From contig VZTJ01004380.1 in the NCBI GenBank assembly GCA_013397795.1, forward strand, positions 62,001 to 126,000: a stretch of 64,000 nucleotides of DNA. The letters are read 5' to 3'. A program made the position numbers and the translations under genes. Shown piece after piece: positions 1-10,685 of the stretch. The first letter of the stretch is position 1. Each line of letters opens with the position of its first letter. The notes under the pieces were generated by a model. It did not search any database and was not told the origin of the DNA. It saw only the letters and a list, made by a program, of their open reading frames with translations. The DNA is from Orthonyx spaldingii. Taxonomy: Eukaryota; Chordata; Aves; Passeriformes; Orthonychidae.

Positions 1-3000
1 ATTCAGGAGGGAAGCAAAGTTCCTCTGGGCACTGGTAAGCTGCTTTCATCCTCCTGGGGTGACTTCCTAATGGTTCCAGCAGTACCACGTGTAGCACTGA
101 TGTAGGGAAAGCTACACGTAAGCTTGGAGCTCAGTGTTACACTGGACTGAGCCCAAGCACCCTCAGGGCCATGTAAGTCCTTTTCCACTCCTGGGGACAC
201 TAGACATTTTAGCATTCATGTAAATAAAGTATGTGTGAAACACATGTTGTATCTCCCCACACAGACACACATGCAGGACACGAATGCTCTGAGGCTGTCG
301 GGTCATGTATAATGCTGTTTGGTTTTTATTACCAAGTAGACACAGTATTATTCATGTACACAACTTGCCTATTCACTATTATTTTCAGCTGTTATAAAGT
401 AATAAATATTCTCATGCGCCTGGCCATACTGGTGCTGCAATTCTTATACACTTGCCTTTCTCCCATCATTTCTTTTAGAAGCTCAGTATTGTTCCATAAG
501 GTTTTGGAATTCTGACAATTATTTTAGTCTGATTAAAGAAATATTGCTGGATAAAATATTTGCTTATCAAATATATGTTAAGCCCCTAGATAACAAAATT
601 GAAGAAAGAGCTGGACTGCTAAACTTTGGAACTCATCTATTCACTGCTGCTGCAATAATACCTTTGATTTAACAATAAGCTGCAGGGACAATATACCTCT
701 CTTATATTTGTGGTACCATTCATGTTCCTGGTTCTCTATTAAGTCATAAAACTCATACTCCCTCTTAAAGGCTGTCACAACACAAACAGAGAAAATATCT
801 TAAAATAAAATTCTGAGAAGAATGAAGTCATAAATGATCCAAATAAAGCAGCTCCCCCCATTTACAAAAGTGAGATGACACTACAGCAGCCCCAAGTTGT
901 CTTGCTTGAAGCATGTAGCACTATGCTGCTGTCCTGCATGGAAGTGCCTTTTGCCTTTTAGACCACACATCAAGCACAATAACCATGGCAGTACTTATCA
1001 CATCCAAAATTCAAACCGACATGAGCTGCAACTCCAGATCTAGTGCAAGGGTACAGGAAAGATGCTCTAGCTGCCACTGCTCCCCACATGGCAGTATTAG
1101 GGAGTTTCCCAGCACAGCGCAATGCCAGGGCATTGCAGGTGGGTTTCTCTGAGATTTCCACTCTGCTGGTAGAGCACAGAACTTCAAATGTCAGGAAAAG
1201 GAAATAAGCTCATGGCTTTTTCAAATATTTTCCATTATGTTACTCTAAATATGTGTATGATTTGGGAAAAAAAAACCCCAAACCAAAAAAAGACAGTACC
1301 AAAGGACCTGATATTTCCCTGCAATCTTGTCAAGACAAGATTCTGCATGGTGCTCCACTAACAGAGTGACAGATAAATGGCATTTATCCTGAGGTGTGTT
1401 TCTAGCTGCCTACTCCCAGCAGTCTGTGTGGTGTTCTGACATCAATTTGTATTTGTGGGAGTGCACTACCACATAGGGAGCAATTGTTGCCTTTCAAGAT
1501 GCAGCTTTTTTCTTCTGAGACCATTAGCTTTTGCTATCACTTCCAAACACTGGAAAAAAAGGAGAGAATAAATACTACAATGACACAATTTACAAAGTGT
1601 GAAACTTTAGGATATTAAAATATTATGAAAAGAGTCTTCACTTTGTTAGACTCACTCATATCCTCTGCTTTGAACTTGCCTTACCCTAATTAATATGAGG
1701 TTTTCTTGAATGAGGGAAGAAACCAAAGAACAGAGTGAAGCATAAAGAATATATAGCCAGGCAAAAGCCTCTGGTAGTGGAAAGAAGGACGGCACTAAGA
1801 ATAATCTGTGGCATTGGAACACGGTCATTCAGAATACACTTGTTCTTGTAGAAGCATAATATTCTTGTCCTCAATTCAGATACTGTTTCTCATCAGATTG
1901 TGTCCTGGGTGGGTTCGACATACATGAGCATTTTAGAAATGGTATTCAACATCTAACAAGAGACAAAACATAATTCTCCAGATTTACGAGAATGGGTTAT
2001 AAAGACCGTGAGTGATGGTCTGGCAGAAAGGTCTTGGCAAGGAGGATTACAGCGGATTTTAACAAGACTAGAATGTAATAAGGGTACTTTTGAAGTTTAC
2101 GTAGCTACTTCTCCCTCCATATAGTCCAGGTCTTGTGTGGCTGCATCAGAAAAGCTGAATGGGTGCTACTATACACATGGTATTATGCAGATTTAGCTGC
2201 TGGATTGTCCCCTGGGAATGAGCCACTGAAGAAAGCCCTGCCACAGATTATAACCTTCTTCAGCAGTGGGATGAGTCAAGATAACACATTCACACATGTG
2301 ATAGTGTGTTTTGATAGGCCATGTCTTCTCCCCCTTTTGCGCCTGGTGAAAGATCCTTCACCTCTGTACAATTGAATGCCATGCAGGACAAGACTCAGGT
2401 GACATGGTAGTCACTAGTTGCTTCTTGTATGCTGCTGTTGGAATAACACTGAGGGAAAAGGAAACTTCTTGATGGCAAATGTCATGGCCAATAGGGAGGG
2501 CATTCCTGATAATGTAATAATTAGCAGGAGGAGAACCTCTGGTCACCACCAGAAGGCTTCTCTAAAATCTGTCACAACATTAACAATAGAATTGTTGGCA
2601 ATTCTTCCTCCCCTTTCTAGGTAGGTGATATTTATTCATGATGAGGGGGTTGCACTCCCAGACCCAGGCTATGATTTTTAGTTTTTCCAGTAGATGAAAG
2701 ATGAGAGAGCTTCTTAGAACAGAGCCTATTCTGTGAAGAAATGGGGAACACAACTTACTCATTTCGTAAAGAAACCTCGAAGGAAATTTTCTCTGTTAAA
2801 ATTTCTCTAGTTTAATAGCTGTGAAGTCATAAAATTTAACTGAACAATGGTTTTCCATATAAAGGTCTCTTCAGTCAATAGTACCTCTTTAAGCTGTTCC
2901 AAATCATCCTGGCTTCAATAAGATCAGATGCTCAAACAGTCAGTGCAGGAAGCAATGTGACTTCTATAGGTTTAGCAGCTGTTCAATAAGCTCTGTTGTG

Positions 3001-5047
3001 GTGGGTCTATCTTGTGCAGAGTTTTGTAATGTTTTTCACAAGCCTCCGTTATTCTGTCTATTAGACAGGACACATAAGAGATAAATTTTAAAGCAGTTTG
3101 TGGGGGGAAGGCATTGCCTATTAGAGTTTTGGTTTTTTTTAAATTGACATGCAAACAGAAGTCCCACTTATTAAACGTGTAAATGGTTTCACAGTAAAGT
3201 AGCTATATAAAAGAGGACTATCTGAACTTCCAGAAATAGACAAGTGGTTTGCAGTCCCATGTGGTGATTAATGTCAGTGCTATTTGTTTATCCAATGAAC
3301 TCTATGACAAATTAAAACACAGCCTATTGAATTTCTTGTGCTTGTTTCAGCAAAAAATAAAAATAATATAAATTCTCTTAGTCTCAATTCTATTCTCCTC
3401 ATTCAAGGGTCAATAAGTTAGAAATACAGTGGAGATGAAACATATTTACACTTCACGCAGCCTAAGCTCATCAATTGCCTTGCTTTCTCCAACTGAAAGG
3501 GCATCTGCAGTGGATTGGGTACCAAGGGTTCTTGTCTCTTGCCAAGAGTGCAGTCGGAGGTTCATCGGCATGCTGCTGTGCCATGCATTCATCACTGCTG
3601 CAGTGCTCTGGAAGGATGTGTCCCTTGGAACAGTTTTCAGCCTTCATTAAAAAACTGCATCTCCTTAAAGTTTACATGGAGGATCAGTTAGATTTTCAAT
3701 CACAGACAAACCAGGAAGTTGTAAAACCGTTGTTGGAGAGAGGGCACAAGGCATTTTGTTTAACCCTACAATGCAGAGTTTCATTCAGAGATTTTTCTCT
3801 CTTGTAAAATAAAGATGGATACATTTGTAAACAGCATGTCACTTCAAAATGTGAAACCAAACTTCTTAATTTTTTTATTTAGGATGTCTAGTAAAACTTT
3901 TGCTTTTCTCTGTGTGACTAAAACAACTCAAGGTGTTCAACATGAATTCCAGCTCACTTTTACAAAGTAAACATTATCAAAACTAACTCTAAACGAACAA
4001 CATGAAGCTCCTCTCTCTTTAATTGCACTTATTTCTAAATTTATTTAGAATTGACATATTTTAAGGTTATGGGAAGTTATTATTACAATTTATTTATTCC
4101 TTTAATGCAGTAATTCACCGGGAAAAAATTCTGCATCAATTACAATACTGTAGTCCTCCGTTTGGAGAATTTTCATGTGTTTAATAATCGCTCTGAGAAT
4201 TGTAGTGAAGCCAATGATAGACAGTTTCTGCCTAAAACTTGCAATCCAGAATGCAAAATCAATATATATGACATATCTCTCCGCAGAAGACAGTCTCTTT
4301 CTCTTCTTGCAGATAGTTGGTATGAATGGATTGTATATCTGACTTCAAGAGCCTGAATTTGATAATTCTGTAAATTCATAATAGAAATAGTTCACATACA
4401 GGATTATCATAATCTCAGATGAATCAAATTTTTGTAATCAAATTTAAGATTATCCAGATGTCAGACACCTCCTTCAGTTCTAAAACTCAGGGATTACATG
4501 AATTTATTCGAAATCACCACCTTTGCACTGTTCTGGAGTTACTTGGATGATTGACATGGACCTGCATTCCACAAAGGTTTCAGCAGACTTCCCACCACAC
4601 TAAAATATTCCAAATGAGAGCTGACAGGTCATAATTACATTCATATATTCACATGCCTTAGTGGCAGTTTGTATATATTAATAAGATGTTGCTTCATTTT
4701 CTTCTATATATTTTAGGATTGAGGTACTATGAGTATCCTTATTATGTGGGAGAGCTGTTCATCATTTATGTCTGTATCTACTCTACTGTTTTGAAGTCAA
4801 GATTTTTCATGCTAGCTCCAAAACAAGTCATGGTTTAGGTAATTTGAGCTGCATATTGTCTCACTAACTGAGCTGAAACACAGTCTACAGAGGTCCATTG
4901 GTGGAGCTGTACCAAAAAACATGTAGAGAAACTTTGGAGACAAACGATTGTTCACAAAATATTTTCCATAAAGCTCTGTCCCTCCTGGCTGGTGTGGGCA
5001 GAAGGCAACAGTTTATTGAACCATAAACAAATTTTGAGTGTCAGAAC
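1..5047. other. Unique non-coding sequence, no gene recognised
   Basis: AT-rich sequence with no repeat family I can name. Open frames are short (the longest, 3475-3807 plus, has 110 codons) and none shows a domain or a convincing set of splice signals. Small low-complexity patches occur, for example an A/C-rich run near 1265-1291. Nothing here rises above background for bird intergenic or intronic DNA. Confidence 0.6.
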
Positions 5048-5135
5048 TATAGAATCTTATGCACGGTTGGAAAAAACCTCCAAGATCATCAAGTCCAACC
5101 TTTGACCAAATACACCATGCCCACTAACTCACACA
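5048..5135 (-). mobile_element. CR1 LINE 3'-end fragment
   Basis: The plus strand begins TATAGAATCTTATG and continues with GGTTGGAAAAAACCTCCAAG and then ATCATCAAGTCCAACC. This is the reverse complement of the 3' untranslated end of avian CR1 elements, which usually finish in short ATTCTATGAT-like repeats. Only about 90 bp are recognisable, the 5' truncation usual for CR1. Similarity fades after about 5135. The element is non-autonomous and has no coding capacity. The CR1 subfamily cannot be assigned by eye. Confidence 0.8.
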
Positions 5136-7574
5136 GGCTTCCTAGCTCTTTCTTCCTGGAGGACAGGTGTTGATTAAGGATTGATGCTCCTGACACAACA
5201 AAAACGTGTGCCACTGATGATACAAGCTTAGAGGTTTGCTATTCACTTGAGGCTTGTGAACAAAAAAAAATTCCTACTGATCACTTTGAAATTGATTGAA
5301 ATTTGCTAATTAAAACATGCCTGAAGGCATGTTTTTTCAGATTTGGTTGTTGTGGGACTATTTCTTCTCTCTTGGGTGCAGTAGAAAGATCTGTTTAAAA
5401 ATCTGGACTAGAGCTTCTCTCTCCCTTTTTCAGGAACAGTGTGATTCTCCAACTAAAATTACACCAGGGATTGTCTGTGCTACAGTTTATTAATGAACCA
5501 CTGGAACACATATTTACCATAATCCAAGTTCAAGCATATTACCATAAGCACATGACTGTCTGCATGGTGTAATGTGCAGGGCAAATGTTTTCAGAGACCC
5601 AAAACAAGGTAGTAATGTTTATAAATACCCTTTGCCCTTTTTTTTAACTGCATTTAGCAATAACCAGGTGCTTCAGTGGTGCTGTGTGAGACTCAGTACC
5701 CACACACAGCAAACAGTAACAGAGGAAGCACAAACTCAAAATGGTCAATATTAGCTGAGATTGCATCTCTCAATACAAAGGGCTGTGTGTAGGGAGGAAT
5801 GCAGGCTTACATCTCTTAGGCAGACAGTTTAGTTATGCATATGATCAGCATGGAGACTACAGAACAGAAAAGTTAATTGATTATAAAACCAGGCATGAGC
5901 TATGAGCTCTAGTACAGGTAACAATCTATGAAATGGTGTTCAGTGGCGTGGCCAAGTGAGATTGTCAGTTTTACCAGAAGAGACCAGCTACATTTTATGG
6001 TCCACATGGAAAGGAAGGACCTGGACCTCTTTATTTTGAGTTCTCTTCTGGAAGACCCAGATGCAAGAAGCAGAGTAATTTTTGATCAGTTTCATTCAGC
6101 CAGAGATTTCTGCAGATGTGATAGGTACATTTCACAAATCATTACATCCCTATGTGATTTGATGGCATCACCAGAGTGCAAAGAATCAGCTCTCTCTGTC
6201 CCTAGTTCTGGATCTTAGCTTTCCTATTTATTCAAATAATTTAATTTAATTCATTTAGAGCTGTCATTCTCACATGTAAGGACACAGGTCCACAACTGCA
6301 GGTGTGCATAGGCACAGAAATCTGCCCTTCCTTGTTCCAAATACATAATTCTTCCCCCATTAAACTGTGAGTATTCTATGAATTATCTGTGAAGCTTGCT
6401 GCAGATGTATCAAGCATTTACAAGCTTCCTACAGTGTTTTGTGGGAAAAGCAGGGAGAGAAGTGGCCTTCTCAGAGACGTTGGGTGAGCTGTACTCTTAC
6501 ACTACTTCAGAACATGATTTCACTGGTCCCCTAAAAACATGGAGTGCAAGTGGGTGCTGCTTCTCTGTTCTAGGAGATTTCAAAACTGTCCAAGAATGTA
6601 TATTTTGAGAATGAGCTTTTATGTTTTAGAAGGGGGTGTCTGCATGTGATTTTGTATAATGCCAAGGCTAGTCAGGCAAGAGTGCATGAGATAAACTGGA
6701 ATTTAGGATAGTAAAGTCCAAGTCCAGAAAGCTATCTAGATGCCATGTGGGTAGAGCTAACCACTGTTGTTGATCTCAGCCTAAGAGTTGTGGATGAAAA
6801 GAACTCAGTGCTAGTAAGAAGTCATCAACAGTTTGGGAAAGAATATGCACCATAGAAAGGTATTTTAGTTAAAAGGGAATGAAAAAAACCCAGTTTTGAT
6901 GTGATCACCATTTGAGATTTATCTATTTAAGTGTATTTAGGTAACCTAGTTAGAGATGTATATGAGCGTTCCCTGACACTTTCTCTAATCAGTGAAGAGA
7001 AAGGGGAAGTTCTAGAGCATGGGTCCTCTAATCCCATGGCAGCATCTAGATAGCTAACAAAAAAATCCTCCCCACTGACTGCTGATGAAGTCCAGTCTAA
7101 TAGTTCATATTAACTGAAGCCTAGATGCAGAAGTATTAAGTGATAAGTACTCATTAATTAGATACTAAATGTTGAAATAAAATTTTAAGCACCTGAACTA
7201 AGATGAATTAAATTTTATTGTCTTTAACTGAGGTAATGAATATCTCAAATGCCGTTGAAACTGAAGGAAAGTTGGTACTGCATTACCAGTACCCAAGTAG
7301 TTTAAAAAACCCTCTAACAGAGTTTCTGAGCTGACATTTAGAAGACCAAGGATGAAATCTTGGGATTCCCTGGTCCTCTTTCAAGGGTACATTAGGCTTT
7401 TGACAACAGCCAGAGAAAACAGCTTGCTCTTATGCAAACTTTTCACATGATCAGGATTCATGAGATCATTTTGGAGTGGGTATGGATGGATTTGTGCCAT
7501 TCACAAGGCATCCTTAATGACAAACCTGTCTCATAACTCTCTTTCAAACAGAGCATCCGGGGCCCCTCTATTGG
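5136..7574. other. Unique non-coding sequence
   Basis: No gene or repeat family recognised, apart from the hairpin at 5312-5335 listed separately. A 96-codon frame at 5928-6218 (plus) has a protein-like composition but no recognisable domain. Its stop codon is at 6216-6218 and no clear splice donor is visible, so I do not call it a gene. Confidence 0.5.
5312..5335. repeat. Perfect 10-bp inverted repeat (hairpin) followed by T run
   Basis: AAAACATGCC is followed by a TGAA loop and then GGCATGTTTT, an exact 10-base stem with a 4-base loop. Two further T bases follow the right arm. The shape resembles a bacterial intrinsic terminator, but in this vertebrate context that role is not expected. 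It may be a chance palindrome, a protein-binding palindrome, or part of a structured transcript. Confidence 0.75.
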
Positions 7575-7700
7575 TCACAGCTTTCAGAGAGAGAAAATCT
7601 AGTAGGAAAGTCCAAAGCCATCAAGGGCTTTGTAGATCAAAGTCAACACCTTTGCTTCAATCTGGAAAAGCAGCAGGAGAGCAGCAGAGATCACAGAGCA
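7575..7700 (-). mobile_element. Decayed CR1/L2-clade LINE ORF2 C-terminal fragment
   Basis: Reading the minus strand from about 7661 down to 7602 gives IEAKVLTLIYKALDGFGLSY, followed by an in-frame stop. This closely matches the region downstream of the reverse-transcriptase domain in L2- and CR1-clade non-LTR retrotransposons, where the usual form is like FKILLLTYKALNGLAPSYL. The following minus-strand residues are interrupted by stops, so the copy is dead. The flanks (7700 upward) keep only weak resemblance. The match rests on one motif of about 20 residues, so the clade call is tentative. The plus-strand open frame at 7460-7762 is a shadow of this relic. Confidence 0.6.
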
Positions 7701-10601
7701 TTGGTGTCACACACTGCCATGCTGAGGATTTGTCAGCAAAAATCCAACTCCTGGATTGCTAGAAAAACAACAGATAGCAAAAGGTTTGTTTTGCTTCATT
7801 TCAGCTGAGTTCTGAGGTTACCAAACTTTACAGAATGACAGCGACAATGTACATTTTTATAGTCCAGCAGAGTTCAGAGCCCTGGTAAGAAAGCAAATCA
7901 CTGCTTGGTCAGCTCCTCACAGGCACAACAGTTCAAGGGTTCGTGTTTTTTCTCTCTCAGCTAAGCTGTTTTCCCAAGAACATCTTTGTTACTTTTTGTC
8001 ATAAAACAAAAGGTCAGGTTTGATGTTGCTCCTAGAAATGTTCTTGTTGTTCTGTTTGTTTATATAACCCCCTTCTCTGTCCATCTGATGGAGAATGTAC
8101 TCTGCTGCTTAATGCCAGATGCATGCAGGATGAAGAGGAGAATGACAGCCCCAAAAAGAGGGCCAGGGGAGGGGTATGCAGAGCTGTGAAGGAAATAAAG
8201 GGAAAATAAGTAGAATTTTGCCTCTGGTCATTTGCAGACAGCTTGTGAGATCCTCACATCACACACATTGCTGGGTTGCCTGTGACGTCTCTGAACACAC
8301 AAGCTGTTATTTCCTCACAAGGAGTCAGCACCACTAAACCCTCTCAGGCGACGTGGGTGGGCGCTTTAGAAGACATACTGTCTCATCCCATTCAGGAACT
8401 GCCCTCTGTCACTGCTCTCCTGGCATGCTAGATGTTTGTTGTTTAAGTAAATAAACTGGCTTGTGTCTCAGGCTAGCTGTGAATGCTGTGTCCTCCCACC
8501 ACCACCCTTTCCCGGCCACTCCAGGGGACAGGAGGAAAAAAAAAAAGAAAGAAGAAGAAAAGAAAAAAAGAAGAAAACAGCCAAAAGCAACAAGAAGATG
8601 AAAAAGTTCACAGAGAGCTCAATGCCACCCACTAAGCTCCAAACTACAAATAATCAGTGACCAAATGGTGTCATTAGAGGCCCCAACATCCTGTCAGCAC
8701 TCAGGCTTCCGATGGAAATCCATGGTGGAGGTGATTTTGAAACCATCTTTCCTGTCTCTTTCAGAAAGAAGATTCTGGGAAATGGTTATCACAGGATACT
8801 TTGGTTTTCCTTGTTTCTTCCAAACATACCTTTCCACTTGCAAGTCATTGATCAGCTTCTGCAAAATTAAAGTAATAATTTTTGAAGCCCCATTGTCAGC
8901 TTGCCTCCTTCCTCGGCTAAGGAATGTATGTGATGTAGAAGGTAGATGAAAGATCATGAATTTGCCTCTGTTTTGTCAAAGGTACACAAGCATGATTGCA
9001 AACAGGCTTACCTTGTGTTGTACTGCATCTCCACTGCCCCTTTTTTTGACCTTGATGCTAAGCTACAATAGGGAAATGTCTGCTACAATGCAGATTGTCT
9101 TTAGGGTTAATAGGAACTTTCCTTATTGGCTTGGGTAGCATGTAGTTTTTCATATTCTTCTCTTGGTAGGTATTCACATCCCCCAAATGTAGAAACTTCA
9201 TTAAATAATCTGGCATTCTACCCTTAATTCCACAGGCAGTCAATGAGAAAAAAGCCCAGGTCAAATCAGAATAATTTCAGTAATTTCTCTTTGTAATCAA
9301 CCTCTCCATGGTTTTCTTCTGTCTTCCTCCTCTGCACTACCTCTCTGATGCTGACCTACCAAGTGCAAGTAATTTAATAAATTGAATTATTTCTTCACGC
9401 ATTAGTCAGCATGCCTACCTGCTACCTGGGAACAGAGTTCGTCACTGAAACATTGCTTCTGGAGAAAGTGTTTGGAAAAAAAATGTTAATTAAGTGAAAA
9501 GTACAGAATGGTGACAGATCATAAGGGTTTGCTCTATTGGTTCTGCTTTCCTCTACAAACACCTTCACCTATTTTCAGACTGGATTGAAGACATTAACCA
9601 CATTAAGAGCTAAGGCATAGAAGAATACCCCTGCTAGATGCACCCTGCAAATGCAGAATGTTTCAGTAGGGTGCCTAGTAAAACTGGCTTTCAGAAGTGC
9701 TTCATTCAGTGAACAAGTCATAAATCATGAGTTAGTCAGAGAGATGTTGTGATCTTTCATTGATTTCCCTAGTCTCTCAATACAATTGTTCATAAATAAT
9801 CTAAAAAAGACACTTTTTACAGTCTTAGCACCTCTCCATTAGACAAGCAGGGCAACAGAGCTAAGCCCACAGGCTGGGAGGTCTCAGGCCCTGAAATCTG
9901 CCAAGAGAGGCACCAGTGAGCGCAGACAGGTTACTGGAAATCTATCTGAACCCCAGGCCACAGCAAATCACACTGTGTTTCATCATGCTACTTATGTCTC
10001 CCATTCCCATAAGGACAAAGACCCAAAAAAACCTTATGTCTGAGTTTCTCCTCATTCAGCAGTGCTTGCCACCGCATGAACTCCATCAGTTTGCATCTGA
10101 AACTCATACAAAAAGCAAAAAAACTCCACCCCCAAACCCCAGCCCTTAGAAGTAAGGCTCATTTCTAGTCTTCCATTCAACTTCTTTATTTTCACACAGT
10201 CCTCAACAGGGAGCCTTGTCACCAAGGAGGTGGTTTTCACATCTACAAATCAGCAATATAAAAGAAAATTGGTCTAATGCCAAATTTAGGGCACACTGTG
10301 AGTAAACATGGAAACTGACAACAGTGTCATGAGTGCTTGATACCATGATATTTAGCAGTTCCTGAGGGTCTGCCTCTGACTTTGTAAAATCATGGTTGTA
10401 TATTCTATATGGAGACCAAAGAACATCCTGTCTTTGACAGAGATTTCATCAAATTTTAGGCATGCTTTGAAATCATAGGAAGAAATATTGTATTGCTTTC
10501 ACAGAGAAATAAAGGGGTTACATGAGATCTCATGTCTCCTGCCTCCTTTGCTCCAAATCAAGCAAAGTTTAATTTTTCAGTTGCATTCACTTGGACGGAA
10601 A
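7701..10601. other. Unique non-coding sequence with one A-rich tract
   Basis: No gene recognised. The stretch holds the purine tract at 8531-8605 (listed separately) and otherwise ordinary AT-rich sequence. Overlapping short frames at 8665-8957 on both strands have no recognisable domain. A segment near 9170-9205 faintly resembles an antisense MIR core but is too worn to call. Confidence 0.5.
8531..8605 (+). repeat. A-rich purine tract (GAA/AAAG-like)
   Basis: A long run made almost only of A and G, including an 11-A run followed by degenerate AAG and AAAAG units. It makes the plus-strand frame 8463-8660 lysine-rich, which is a composition effect and not a sign of a gene. Such polypurine tracts are common simple sequence in bird introns and intergenic DNA. 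Confidence 0.85.
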
Positions 10602-10685
10602 TAAGCAAACAAAACAAACAAACAAAAAACCCAAACCAACCAATCAAATAAACAAAAACAAGTAAACAAACAAAAAACAACAGAA
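10602..10685 (+). repeat. AAAC-rich low-complexity tract
   Basis: Imperfect AAAC, AAACC and AAAAAC units over about 80 bp, with almost no G. Similar AC-rich tracts occur at 41758-41857 and, as the complementary G/T strand, at 22662-22800 and 19863-19901. No retroposon body is recognisable upstream, so I call it simple sequence. Confidence 0.85.

Noticed and set aside
1905..1925. LTR start (TGTCCTGGGTGGGTTCGAC)
   Set aside because: Resembles avian LTR 5' ends over only about 12 bases, with no LTR body, poly(A) signal or 3' end following.
5312..5340. Intrinsic (rho-independent) terminator
   Set aside because: The hairpin-plus-T shape fits, but the surrounding DNA is clearly vertebrate and contains no bacterial genes.
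5928..6218. 96-codon frame with protein-like composition
   Set aside because: No recognisable family, no splice or promoter context. The length is compatible with chance.
8463..8660. Lysine-rich small protein frame
   Set aside because: Produced by the A-rich purine tract, not by a gene.
9170..9205. Antisense MIR core (GGTAGGTATTCACATCCCC)
   Set aside because: The match is short and the expected flanking segments are missing.
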